A stretch of DNA of 64,000 nucleotides from Tissierella sp. Yu-01 (GTDB taxonomy: Bacteria; Bacillota; Clostridia; Tissierellales; Tissierellaceae): NCBI RefSeq assembly GCF_029537395.1, contig NZ_CP120677.1, positions 930,001-994,000 on the forward strand, written 5' to 3'. The position numbers were made by a program, and so were the translations under genes. The first letter of the stretch is position 1, and every line of letters begins with the position of its first letter. Of this stretch, positions 1 through 7,895 are shown in pieces. The notes below the pieces were generated by a model, which was not told the DNA's origin, made no database searches, and saw only the letters and a program-made list of their open reading frames with translations.

Positions 1-326
1 GGGTGTCTATGTCCTATTCTATTAGATTTTTTAGTTACTGTAATATCAATTTTTTCTGATTGAAGTTTCTTTGCCTTTGCTTCATTTTTAAACTTAGCAT
101 TTTTTGACTCGATTAATTCTTCAATTTCATTTCTAATTTCATTTGCAATCTGACCTACTACAGGTCTTTCTTCTGCTGACAATTTACCCATACCTTTAAG
201 TACTTTAGTTAATTCTCCTTTTTTCCCTAAGTACATTACCCTTAAGTCTTCTATTTCAGGTAAAGTTGAAGCGTTATTTATACTATCTATAGCCAGCTTT
301 CTTATTTCTTGAAGCATTTCCTTCAT
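1..326 (-). CDS. pheS: phenylalanyl-tRNA synthetase alpha subunit, 5' part
   Basis: The alpha subunit carries the catalytic core of the alpha2-beta2 enzyme that charges tRNA-Phe. The window edge cuts the gene, so only about the first 108 codons are present. They encode the N-terminal helical region that contacts the tRNA, with the family stretch YLGKKGELTKVLKGM and, at the edge, NRIGHRHP, which leads into the catalytic domain. The ATG at 326 follows a good ribosome binding site (AAGGAGT, spacing about 7). The gene follows an SpoU-family methyltransferase gene, as is common in Clostridia, but a terminator-like hairpin lies between them. pheT would be expected next, outside the window. Confidence 0.93.
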   Translation of the reverse strand, partial: MKEMLQEIRKLAIDSINNASTLPEIEDLRVMYLGKKGELTKVLKGMGKLSAEERPVVGQIANEIRNEIEELIESKNAKFKNEAKAKKLQSEKIDITVTKKSNRIGHRH

Positions 327-343
327 TTCAAGACTCCTTTCTT

Positions 344-369
344 AAAAAAACAGACCCATATAAGGTCTA
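344..369 (-). terminator. intrinsic terminator or attenuator before pheS
   Basis: On the minus strand, a stem of AGACC pairing with GGTCT (352-356 with 364-368, plus a possible G-U pair) is followed by seven T residues. It lies about 12 bases before the pheS ribosome binding site. It therefore either ends the methyltransferase transcript or attenuates readthrough into pheS. Confidence 0.55.
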
Positions 370-413
370 TAAACTAATTATTGACTCAATTATAGCATCT
401 AATAATTGAAAAC

Positions 414-1217
414 TCAAGATTTTTTACCCCTTTGCTTCATAGCCTCATACAATATTATAGATGCAGCTACTCCTGCATTTAAAGATTCAGCAAATCCAGG
501 CATTGGTATTTTTATTAGTCTATCTGCCAGATTAATAATATTATCTGAGATTCCCCTAGACTCATTTCCAATAACAATAATAAAATTGTCTTTATATGTA
601 ATTTCATAGTTAGGTATGCTACCTTCTAGCGAAGTAGCATAAATCCTATAGTTCTTTTCCTTTAATTGATTCAAAAAAACATAATCATCTTTAATGAAAT
701 ATAAAGGTACCCTGAAAATAGATCCCATAGTTGCCCTTACAACTTTAGAGTTGTATGGATCAACACAGCCTTCACTAAGCAAAATCCCATCTGCCTTAAA
801 AGCATCTGCTGACCTTATTATAGTTCCAAGATTCCCTGGATCCTGTAACCCATCTAAATACAACAGAAATTTTTCTCTACCACTAAATAATTCAGTAGTA
901 TCATTTATTCTAAATGATACTACTGCGAGGACACCCTGAGAGTTTTCAGTATCACATATCTCTTTAAATAAACTTTCTGGTATATTAATTAAATTCCGTA
1001 ATTTATTTAATAAATTATAAAAACCAAGCCCTTCTTCAGTTTTCAGAAGCTTTTCTGTATAAATAATATACTTAATATCTATACCGTAATTTATCGCTTC
1101 ATTAATAAGCTTAGTGCCTTCAATTATATAAAGCTTATTGTTCCATCTATCTTTTTTTCTATATAAACTCTTTATTTCTTTAATAATTGGATTCTTAGAA
1201 GAACTGATTTGAATCAT
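414..1217 (-). CDS. TrmH/SpoU-family RNA 2'-O-methyltransferase
   Basis: A 267-residue SPOUT-class methyltransferase that would transfer a methyl group from S-adenosylmethionine to a ribose 2'-OH in rRNA or tRNA. The N-terminal part (about residues 1-95) resembles the substrate-binding domain of RlmB-type enzymes. The C-terminal part carries all three family motifs: LDGLQDPGNLGTIIRSA, FIIVIGNESRGIS and IPMPGFAESLNAGVAASI, which form the trefoil knot that holds the cofactor. The ATG at 1217 begins just after the ktrA stop, so the gene is probably in the ktr transcript. The exact modified nucleotide cannot be read from the sequence; paralogues in Firmicutes act on different sites. Confidence 0.88.
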   Translation of the reverse strand: MIQISSSKNPIIKEIKSLYRKKDRWNNKLYIIEGTKLINEAINYGIDIKYIIYTEKLLKTEEGLGFYNLLNKLRNLINIPESLFKEICDTENSQGVLAVVSFRINDTTELFSGREKFLLYLDGLQDPGNLGTIIRSADAFKADGILLSEGCVDPYNSKVVRATMGSIFRVPLYFIKDDYVFLNQLKEKNYRIYATSLEGSIPNYEITYKDNFIIVIGNESRGISDNIINLADRLIKIPMPGFAESLNAGVAASIILYEAMKQRGKKS

Positions 1218-1218
1218 A

Positions 1219-1875
1219 TTACTTCCCCGCTTTTCTTTCTATCTTATTTATTGCTGTAGTACTAGCTATTATCACCAAAGCATCATTTTCTCTTATAACT
1301 GTTGTGCTTTCTGGAACGACATTTATTCTATCTCTATTTTTTATTGCTATTACGTTTATATTATGTTTGGATGGTAATTGTAACTCCATAAGAGTTTTTC
1401 CAACCCAATTTGATAAGGCTGTGATTTCAATTATTCCATAATCCGGTGACAATTCAATAAACTCTAAAACATTTGTAGAAACTAAATTATGAGCTACTCT
1501 TATCCCCATATCTCTTTCAGGAAATATTACTTTATCAGCACCTATCTTAGCTAGAACTTTGCCTTGGAATTCACTTGCAGCTTTGACTACAACCTTCTCT
1601 ACCCCTAATTCCTTAGCAATTATTGTTGCCATGATAGAAGCTTCTGTATTTGATCCAATACTTACTACTACAACATCAAAGTTACCGATTCCAAGATCTT
1701 TTAGTGATATTTCATCCATTACATCTAATACCACTGAATGTGTGACTTCTGCTGAAATTTCTTGTATTGTTTCTTCATCAATATCTATTGCCATTACTTC
1801 ATAACCTAATCCGTTTAATGTTCTAGCTACAGAAGAACCAAATCTTCCACATCCTATTACTGCAAATGACTTCAT
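1219..1875 (-). CDS. ktrA: Ktr/Trk potassium uptake regulatory subunit
   Basis: The cytoplasmic gating ring of a KtrAB-type potassium channel-transporter. Residues about 1-125 form an RCK_N Rossmann domain beginning FAVIGCGRFGSSVARTL, the glycine-rich nucleotide-binding loop, with an acidic residue after strand 2 (AIDIDEE) typical of NAD/ATP-binding RCK domains. Residues about 135-218 form the RCK_C domain, which in KtrA-family proteins can bind cyclic di-AMP (family knowledge). The ATG at 1875 has AAGGAG nine bases upstream; a TTG three codons earlier sits too close to that site. It follows ktrB by 17 bases in the same operon. Confidence 0.93.
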   Translation of the reverse strand: MKSFAVIGCGRFGSSVARTLNGLGYEVMAIDIDEETIQEISAEVTHSVVLDVMDEISLKDLGIGNFDVVVVSIGSNTEASIMATIIAKELGVEKVVVKAASEFQGKVLAKIGADKVIFPERDMGIRVAHNLVSTNVLEFIELSPDYGIIEITALSNWVGKTLMELQLPSKHNINVIAIKNRDRINVVPESTTVIRENDALVIIASTTAINKIERKAGK

Positions 1876-1892
1876 AACTAACAACTCCTTCT

Positions 1893-3236
1893 TTATCCTA
1901 CCATAATATTTCCTTCTGAATACTTATAACTAACTGGTTTATGATGTTTAGAGAATGCAAATGCCATAGTCAATGGACCCACTCTTCCTGCATACATTGT
2001 AAATGTTAAAATTAATTTTCCAACATCAGATAGCTCAGGAGTAACACCAGTTGTAAGACCAACTGTTGCAAATGCAGAAGTTGTTTCAAAAAGTAAATCC
2101 AAGAAATCTGCATCTTCAGTTATGGTTAATATAAAAGAAACTGATACAACCCAAATCAATCCAATCATTATAATTGCTATTGACTTATTTATTACATCAT
2201 AGGATATTCTCTTTTTAAATGCAACTACATCCTTGTTTCCTTTTATAACACTTAAAGTTGCAAGTACAAGGGAGCCAAATGTTGTAGTTTTTATACCCCC
2301 ACCTGTTGAACATGGTGAGCCTCCTATAAACATCAATATTATCATTAAAAATATAGATGAATCACGTAAAGCAGCCATATTAACTGAATAAAACCCTGCT
2401 GTACGAGGTACCGTAGCTTGGAAAAATGATGCTAAAATCCTTTGATTTAAGTTTAAATCTCCTAAGGTCAATTGATTGTCACTTTCTAGCATATAGAATA
2501 TTAAGGTCCCTAAAATTAGCAAAGCAGATGTAATTGTCAAAACTAATTTTGTATGCAAACTGAATTTCCTAAATTTCTTGTGCTTGCCAATATCTAAATA
2601 AACTGTGAATCCTAAGCCACCAACTATAATTAAACCGCAAATGGTTAAATTTATAACATAATCACCTACAAAAGGTACTATACTATCACCTGATATATCA
2701 AACCCTGCATTACAGAAAGCAGATATAGCATGAAACACAGAATACCAAATTCCTTTAACTAGCCCATACATTGGTATAAATCTTGTTGAAAATAACAATG
2801 CGCCTATTCCTTCTATTGAAAAGGTAGCCAAGACAACATATTTAGTAAGACGTACCAATCCAGACATTGTCTCTTGATTTAATTGCTCTTTTATCACAAG
2901 TCTTTCTTTAAGTGTAATCTTTTTTCCTATTAACAAAGCCATTATAGTTGCAAGTGTCATAAATCCTAAGCCACCTGCTTGAATTAGTAATATAATAACA
3001 ACTTGCCCAAATAATGTCCAATGATATGCAGTATTAACAACTACTAATCCAGTAACACATACACTTGATGCTGCTGTAAACATAGCATTAATAAATCCTA
3101 TACTTTCTCCATTTTGTGATGCAATAGGTAAATTTAATAATATTGCACCCAAAAAGATTAATCCACCAAAACCTAATAATAATACTCGAGGCGGATTCAT
3201 TTCTATATTTTCTAGTTTACTTATTAACCTACCCAA
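1893..3236 (-). CDS. ktrB: Ktr-type potassium transporter membrane subunit
   Basis: A 447-residue potassium-conducting subunit of the TrkH/KtrB family, made of four membrane-pore-membrane repeats. The four selectivity-filter loops are recognisable: SSVCVTGLVVV, ISAFCNAGFDIS, VPRTAGFYSV and SAFATVGLTTG, each with the central glycine. A glycine-rich stretch (GGSPCSTGGGIKTTT) after pore loop 3 corresponds to the gating loop. The start is TTG at 3236, supported by TGGAGG eight bases upstream; no in-frame ATG lies before the first membrane segment except at residue 13. It is followed immediately by ktrA, its partner. A perfect palindrome lies in the leader just upstream. Confidence 0.94.
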   Translation of the reverse strand: MGRLISKLENIEMNPPRVLLLGFGGLIFLGAILLNLPIASQNGESIGFINAMFTAASSVCVTGLVVVNTAYHWTLFGQVVIILLIQAGGLGFMTLATIMALLIGKKITLKERLVIKEQLNQETMSGLVRLTKYVVLATFSIEGIGALLFSTRFIPMYGLVKGIWYSVFHAISAFCNAGFDISGDSIVPFVGDYVINLTICGLIIVGGLGFTVYLDIGKHKKFRKFSLHTKLVLTITSALLILGTLIFYMLESDNQLTLGDLNLNQRILASFFQATVPRTAGFYSVNMAALRDSSIFLMIILMFIGGSPCSTGGGIKTTTFGSLVLATLSVIKGNKDVVAFKKRISYDVINKSIAIIMIGLIWVVSVSFILTITEDADFLDLLFETTSAFATVGLTTGVTPELSDVGKLILTFTMYAGRVGPLTMAFAFSKHHKPVSYKYSEGNIMVG

Positions 3237-3253
3237 TTAAAAGCCTCCATTTT

Positions 3254-3279
3254 ACTAATGAATATATATATTCATTAGT
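3254..3279. repeat. perfect 26-bp palindrome upstream of ktrB
   Basis: Two uninterrupted 13-base arms, ACTAATGAATATA and its exact complement, meet at 3266/3267. The palindrome lies 18 bases before the ktrB start codon, overlapping the probable 5' untranslated region. It has no T-tract on either side, so it is not an intrinsic terminator. It could be an operator or a leader hairpin. Confidence 0.6.
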
Positions 3280-3360
3280 TTGACTCTAAACATATAATTA
3301 ATTCCAAAAATAAAATTAATAGGATATTACGCATAAATATTGTTGTATAATATAAATTGA

Positions 3361-3386
3361 AAAAAAGTCCTTATAAGGACTTTTTA
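3361..3386 (-). terminator. terminator of the infC-rpmI-rplT operon
   Basis: A symmetric hairpin, AAAAAGTCC paired with GGACTTTTT, lies 11 bases after the rplT stop. It has T-rich tails on both strands and could also act in the other direction. Confidence 0.85.
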
Positions 3387-3396
3387 TATTTCACTA

Positions 3397-3744
3397 TTAA
3401 CTTCTAGCTAATTCTACTAATTTTGCAAAACCTTCTGGATCATGAATAGCCATTTCTGATAACATTTTTCTGTTAACTTCTATATTTGCATTCTTTAATC
3501 CATTAATAAATTTGCTATAGCTCATGCCATTAGCTCTTGTTGCTGCATTGATTCTAGCAATCCAAAGTTTTCTAAAATCTCTTTTTCTTAATTTACGACC
3601 TATATAAGCATAATTTAAAGATTTCATTACAGCTTGATTTGCTGGTCTAAATAATTTGCTTTTCGCTCCAAAATACCCTTTGGCTTGTTTTAATACTTTC
3701 TTATGTCTTTTCTTGGCATTAACGCCTCTTTTTACTCTTGCCAT
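3397..3744 (-). CDS. rplT: 50S ribosomal protein L20
   Basis: A 115-residue basic protein of standard L20 length that binds 23S rRNA early in large-subunit assembly. The N-terminus [19 protein letters not shown] and the core [19 protein letters not shown] are diagnostic. In Firmicutes L20 also binds the leader of its own operon and represses it; a matching leader is present upstream of infC. The ATG at 3744 has AGGAGG upstream. It is the last gene of infC-rpmI-rplT. Confidence 0.98.
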   Translation of the reverse strand: MARVKRGVNAKKRHKKVLKQAKGYFGAKSKLFRPANQAVMKSLNYAYIGRKLRKRDFRKLWIARINAATRANGMSYSKFINGLKNANIEVNRKMLSEMAIHDPEGFAKLVELARS

Positions 3745-3783
3745 TTAATGTACTCCTCCTAATATATAAAATTCGAACTTTAC

Positions 3784-3978
3784 TTATGGTAACATTGAGT
3801 CGATTCTCTTTTGATCACTCTTGCTTACTAGTGTGCCTTTTCTTAAGTTTCTAACTGACTTAGCTGGTTTTTTACCTGTTTTATGGCTCTTATAAGCTTT
3901 GTATCTCTTTAATAATCCTGAAGCTGTTCTTTTAAATCTCTTAGCTGAACCTCTATGTGTTTTCATCTTTCTTGCCAT
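3784..3978 (-). CDS. rpmI: 50S ribosomal protein L35
   Basis: A 64-residue, very basic ribosomal protein, the usual length for L35. It begins [20 protein letters not shown] and contains the family [18 protein letters not shown] stretch. Start at the ATG preceded by AGGAGG. It lies between infC and rplT, 17 bases after infC, in the conserved order of this operon. Confidence 0.98.
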   Translation of the reverse strand: MARKMKTHRGSAKRFKRTASGLLKRYKAYKSHKTGKKPAKSVRNLRKGTLVSKSDQKRIDSMLP

Positions 3979-3995
3979 CTTATATCCTCCTAAAA

Positions 3996-4505
3996 TTACT
4001 CTGATTTTGGGACAAGAAACATTATCATGTTTCTTCCTTCTAATTTCGCTGCTTTTTCTATAGTGGCGTGATTTCCTACTATTTTTAAAAAGTCATCGAT
4101 TACAATTTTACCCATTTCTGTATGGCCCATCTCTCTACCTCTGAACCTAACAGATACCTTTACCTTATCTCCATCATTCAAAAATTCTATAGCTCTTTTT
4201 GCCTTAGTTGATAAGTCATGAGCTTCTATATTTGGTGTCAAACGAATTTCTTTCACATTGATGACCTTTTGGTTCTTTCTAGCTTCTTTTTCCTTTTTCG
4301 CTATCTCATATTTGTATTTACCATAATCTAGTACCTTACAAACTGGTGGTTTAGCATTTGGAGCAACATTTACTAAATCTAGTTTCCTATCATTAGCAAT
4401 ATCCATCGCTTTTCTAATTGGCACGACACCCAATTGACTGCCATCAACGTCAATAAGCCTAACTTCCTTATCTCTTATCTCTTCATTAATCTGAAGCTCT
4501 TTAAT
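3996..4505 (-). CDS. infC: translation initiation factor IF-3 with AUU start codon
   Basis: IF-3 binds the 30S subunit, prevents premature joining of 50S and proofreads start-codon choice. The frame extends upstream of every ATG, GTG or TTG: an AGGAGG at spacing 9 precedes an ATT codon at 4505-4503, and the encoded start (M/I)[18 protein letters not shown] matches the conserved IF-3 N-terminus. Starting instead at the TTG at 4433 would remove 24 conserved residues. IF-3 autoregulates through its own AUU start in E. coli, so the unusual codon is meaningful. The protein is 169 residues, with the N-domain to about residue 75, a lysine-rich linker ([12 protein letters not shown]) and a C-domain ending MIMFLVPK. 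Confidence 0.95.
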   Translation of the reverse strand: MKELQINEEIRDKEVRLIDVDGSQLGVVPIRKAMDIANDRKLDLVNVAPNAKPPVCKVLDYGKYKYEIAKKEKEARKNQKVINVKEIRLTPNIEAHDLSTKAKRAIEFLNDGDKVKVSVRFRGREMGHTEMGKIVIDDFLKIVGNHATIEKAAKLEGRNMIMFLVPKSE

Positions 4506-4688
4506 AGTACAGCACCTCCTAATTTATTTCAAAAAATATTAAAAGCGGGTTAAAATACCCGCTTATCTACATAGACAAAATAATATAGTCTTTTCCGAAA
4601 AGACTTATACAATGTAACCTTATGAGCCGCAGCAATAAGGTGAGAAGCGGACACTTCTACTTAACCAAATCATTTAATATTCAATTCC
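4506..4688 (-). promoter_or_regulatory. L20-type autoregulatory leader of infC-rpmI-rplT
   Basis: Downstream of the promoter the minus-strand RNA can form several hairpins: AGAAG/CTTCT near 4643-4658, CCTTAT/ATAAGG at 4619-4641, an 8-bp stem at 4587-4605, and a G+C-rich terminator (AGCGGGT/ACCCGCT, 4544-4563) followed by a T-rich run ending just before the infC ribosome binding site. CCGC in the first hairpin loop could pair with GCGG in the second loop as a pseudoknot. This architecture matches the L20 leader family of Firmicutes, in which L20 binding promotes termination. Confidence 0.75.
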
Positions 4689-4694
4689 TATGTT

Positions 4695-4723
4695 ATTATA
4701 TGCTAATATACATACTTTGTCAA
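4695..4723 (-). promoter_or_regulatory. sigma-A promoter of infC operon
   Basis: Consensus -35 TTGACA (complement of 4718-4723) and -10 TATAAT (complement of 4695-4700) are separated by exactly 17 bases. Transcription would start near 4688. Confidence 0.85.
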
Positions 4724-4783
4724 TTGTATTTTTTATATTTTACTTTTAAGAGTGATTTATTTATATTTTACTTTAAATAAGTT

Positions 4784-6181
4784 TCATTTTGCAAGTTCAT
4801 AGATGGCATGTGCATATATTTTAGTTATTTGCATCAAATGATCAATACTTATATATTCATTCTTTTGATGTGCTACATCAATCTGACCCGGAAACATAGG
4901 CCCAAAAGCAACAGCATTCTTTATAGCTCTGGCATATGTTCCTCCACCTATCGTTATTGGCATTGAAGTATAATCACCAGTTTGTTCTCTATATACATTC
5001 ATCAGCTTTTCAACAAGAAAATCATCAGAAGGTACATATAATGGTTTTGAATCAGATATACCTTCAACTAATTCTACCTTTGAATCTTTTAAATTCTCTC
5101 TTATGCCTTCATATACTTCTTTAGAACTACTTTTTATTGGATATCTAACATTGATCGTTAAGACAATACTTCCATTTTCCAACTTTAACAGACCAGGATT
5201 AAAATTTAACTTTCCTGATATATCATCTTCTAGTCCAGCGCCTATACCTTCTCCATTATGTTTGAAGGCAATTCTTTCATTATAAAACTTTATAAATTCA
5301 TACAAAGGATTTTCTTTATCAATAATATAGTTTAAAAAATCCATTAAATATGAAATTGCATTTAACCCTTTCTCTGGAGTACTACCATGAGCCGATTTTC
5401 CTTTTGCTACTATTCTTATATGCTCATCTTCTTTGAAAATAGAAATCGGATAATCCTTTTTATTTTTATAATCTATATATATATCATCGATTTTTTCAAA
5501 ATCCTTACACTCTAGTATAGCTTCTGCGTTATCTGGAACCATATTAGGCGCATTACCACCCTTAATATCCTTTATATAAATATCATTATTTGTTTTTTCA
5601 TCAAATTTATATATTAAATCAAAATTAATAATTCCTTTTTCACCATGTATTACCGGAAAGTCTGAATCAGGGGTAAATCCCATATCAGGAGCTTTTTCAT
5701 GTTTGAAGTAATAATCCATGCAACCCCATCCGGTTTCTTCATTAGCGCCTAAAATCAATCTAACTTTCTTTTTTAAATTTATACCAGCTTCTTTTAGAGC
5801 TTTCATTGCATAAAGTGTAGCTATAGCAGGTCCCTTGTCATCAATAGCACCTCTACCGTAAATCTTATCATTATGAATCTCGCCACCATAAGGAGGATAT
5901 AACCACCCTTCTCCTTCAGGCACTACATCAACATGTGCTAAAATTCCTAGAATTTCTTCGCCTTCTCCAAAGTCAATATGACCTGCATATCCTTCGAAAT
6001 TTTTAGTACTAAAGCCCATACTTTCACCTATGTTTAAAACAAATTCCAACGCTCTATATGGACCTTCTCCAAATGGCATTCCAGGTAGGGGTTTCTCCTC
6101 TACAGATTTAATCCTTATAGCTTCTTGAGTAGTTCTTATTATTTCGTTCCTATTTTCATCAATTAATTTTAAAAATTCCAT
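4784..6181 (-). CDS. pepV: PepV-like M20 metallodipeptidase
   Basis: A 465-residue cytoplasmic dipeptidase of the M20A/PepV group, expected to release amino acids from dipeptides using two zinc ions. Metal ligands and catalytic residues sit in GILAHVDVVPEGEGW (first His and catalytic Asp), YGRGAIDDKGP (bridging Asp), LGANEETGWGCMDYY (Glu pair) and GFTPDSDFPVIHGEKG. A C-terminal GGTYARAIKNAVAFGPMFPG carries the loop that closes on the substrate. The ATG at 6181 has AAGGAG upstream. The gene stands alone and diverges from the FtsH-like gene. A related Sapep-type activity is the main alternative. Confidence 0.9.
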   Translation of the reverse strand: MEFLKLIDENRNEIIRTTQEAIRIKSVEEKPLPGMPFGEGPYRALEFVLNIGESMGFSTKNFEGYAGHIDFGEGEEILGILAHVDVVPEGEGWLYPPYGGEIHNDKIYGRGAIDDKGPAIATLYAMKALKEAGINLKKKVRLILGANEETGWGCMDYYFKHEKAPDMGFTPDSDFPVIHGEKGIINFDLIYKFDEKTNNDIYIKDIKGGNAPNMVPDNAEAILECKDFEKIDDIYIDYKNKKDYPISIFKEDEHIRIVAKGKSAHGSTPEKGLNAISYLMDFLNYIIDKENPLYEFIKFYNERIAFKHNGEGIGAGLEDDISGKLNFNPGLLKLENGSIVLTINVRYPIKSSSKEVYEGIRENLKDSKVELVEGISDSKPLYVPSDDFLVEKLMNVYREQTGDYTSMPITIGGGTYARAIKNAVAFGPMFPGQIDVAHQKNEYISIDHLMQITKIYAHAIYELAK

Positions 6182-6241
6182 AAGTTTCTCCTTTCCATAT
6201 GTTTATTCTAATTATACCCAATTTAAAAATTATCTTCCAGT

Positions 6242-6266
6242 GGAACATATATTATATAAATGTTCC
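6242..6266. repeat. inverted repeat in the promoter region of the FtsH-like gene
   Basis: GGAACAT (6242-6248) and ATGTTCC (6260-6266) form perfect 7-base arms around an 11-base AT-only spacer. The element lies between the divergent pepV and protease genes and about 45 bases before the latter's start, a position suited to an operator. The arms resemble half-sites of Bacillus-type LexA boxes, but the spacing is wider than that motif allows. Confidence 0.45.
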
Positions 6267-6310
6267 TTTTGGTTACACTATCTTATAGAATACTAAAAGG
6301 TGGGGATAAA

Positions 6311-7864
6311 TTGAAAAAGAAAAAAGTAATATTCTTCTTTTTGATTTTAGGGATAATTTCTTCTACAATACTAATCTTAAGTTGGTTCATCCCTTCAATT
6401 GAAACAGAAGGCTTTAGATTTGGAGATAAATTATTAGTTATAGCAATCACTATATCGCTCCTTATCTATTATTATAGCATTAAGGAAAAACCCCAACTTA
6501 TGCCTTCAATATTGTCATCAGAAAAAGATACTTCTAAGGAAAAGGATAAACCAAATGTTTCCTTTAAAGATGTTGCAGGCTTAGAAGAAATAAAAGAAGA
6601 ACTTCAAGAAACAATTGACTTCATTAACAACTCCTACAAATATAAAAAGATGGGAGCCAAAATTCCAAAGGGTATTCTATTTCACGGGCCACCGGGTACA
6701 GGAAAGACATTATTAGCGAAGGCAGTTGCTGGTGAAACAAATTCCACCTTTTTATATGCAAGTGGTTCAGAATTCGTGGAAAAATATGTTGGTGTGGGGG
6801 CAAAAAGAGTTAGAACATTATTTGAAAAAGCAAAAAAAGAAGCACCTAGTATTATCTTTATAGACGAAATTGATGCTATTGGAACAAAAAGAAACTCTGA
6901 ATCCAATAACGAAAAGGACCAAACCTTAAACCAATTATTAGTTGAGTTAGACGGCTTTAATACAAATGAGACAGTTATAGTTATAGGTGCAACTAATAGA
7001 ATTGACCTGCTAGATGAAGCCCTACTAAGACCAGGAAGATTTGACAGACACATATATGTAGGCAATCCTAATGTGAGAGCTAGAGAAAAAATATTAGAGG
7101 TTCATACAAATAATAAACCTTTAGATAAGTCTCTGAATATAAAGGATCTAGCCAAAAAAACAACAGGTCTATCAGGAGCACAATTGGCAAATATAGCTAA
7201 TGAAGCTGCTATTATAGCAGTAAGAAATAACAAGACTATTATAACAGTTAAAGAATTTGATGCAGCCATCGAAAGAGTACTAGCTGGCTTAGAGCTAAAA
7301 AATCCAAACGTTATGATGAAAGAAAAAAATATTGTAGCTTTTCACGAAGCCGGGCACGCTTTAGTATCAAAGGTACTTGACGTTGACTTAATACAAAAAA
7401 TTTCAATAGTCCCGAGAGGTCAAGCATTAGGTTATGTACTAAAGTTTCCAGACGAAGAAAGATATTTACTTACAGAACGTGAGTTATTCTATAGAATAAC
7501 AGGATTATTGGCAGGAAGAGCAGCTGAAGAGTATAAATTTAAGGAAATAACTACAGGAGCCAAAGATGACTTAAACAAAGCAACTGAAATTGCAAGAGAA
7601 ATGGTATGTAGTTATGGAATGAGTTCCTTAGGCACATTGGCATTGGATGAAGTCTATATTAGGTATAACTATGATTCAATTAGGCAAGAAATCAAAAAAA
7701 TTACTGATAAAGCATATAGCGAAGCACTATCTATTATTGATGAGAATTCTGAAATTCTACAAAAATTAGCACAAACTCTTATAGAAAAGGAAATACTCGA
7801 TAAAGAAGAATTAGATGTTATATATAACAAATACCAAAAACCATTTAACTATGCAACAACATAA
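6311..7864 (+). CDS. compact FtsH-like AAA+ zinc metalloprotease
   Basis: A membrane-anchored ATP-dependent protease of the FtsH/M41 family. Two N-terminal membrane segments (about residues 6-27 and 42-58) flank an external loop of only about 15 residues, far shorter than in housekeeping FtsH. The AAA+ domain has Walker A GPPGTGKT, Walker B IIFIDEIDAIG and the second region of homology GATNRIDLLDEALLRPGRFDR. The protease domain has HEAGH and the third zinc ligand in TGAKDDLNKAT, so it should be active. TTG at 6311 with AGGTGGGG upstream is preferred over an ATG at 6260 without a binding site, giving 517 residues, shorter than usual FtsH (about 600-650). Function is probably accessory, since a full-length ftsH is expected elsewhere. 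Confidence 0.85.
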   Translation: MKKKKVIFFFLILGIISSTILILSWFIPSIETEGFRFGDKLLVIAITISLLIYYYSIKEKPQLMPSILSSEKDTSKEKDKPNVSFKDVAGLEEIKEELQETIDFINNSYKYKKMGAKIPKGILFHGPPGTGKTLLAKAVAGETNSTFLYASGSEFVEKYVGVGAKRVRTLFEKAKKEAPSIIFIDEIDAIGTKRNSESNNEKDQTLNQLLVELDGFNTNETVIVIGATNRIDLLDEALLRPGRFDRHIYVGNPNVRAREKILEVHTNNKPLDKSLNIKDLAKKTTGLSGAQLANIANEAAIIAVRNNKTIITVKEFDAAIERVLAGLELKNPNVMMKEKNIVAFHEAGHALVSKVLDVDLIQKISIVPRGQALGYVLKFPDEERYLLTERELFYRITGLLAGRAAEEYKFKEITTGAKDDLNKATEIAREMVCSYGMSSLGTLALDEVYIRYNYDSIRQEIKKITDKAYSEALSIIDENSEILQKLAQTLIEKEILDKEELDVIYNKYQKPFNYATT

Positions 7865-7866
7865 TA

Positions 7867-7895
7867 AAGAGAGAGTCACTTTGACTCTCTCTTTT
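7867..7895. terminator. bidirectional terminator between FtsH-like gene and thrS
   Basis: A long hairpin AGAGAGAGTCA/TGACTCTCTCT is followed by TTTT on the plus strand and by T residues on the minus strand. It serves the two convergent genes, and the thrS stop codon lies at its edge. Confidence 0.88.

Noticed and set aside
3254-3279. Reading the ktrB palindrome as a cyclic di-AMP riboswitch
   Set aside because: The ydaO-type riboswitch is far larger, with a complex conserved core, and none of it is present.
6242-6266. LexA/SOS box before the FtsH-like gene
   Set aside because: The arms resemble LexA half-sites but the 11-base spacer is too long for the Bacillus-type box.
6682-7065. 127-codon minus-strand frame inside the FtsH-like gene
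   Set aside because: Antisense to the Walker A to second-region-of-homology segment, which is clearly the coding strand.
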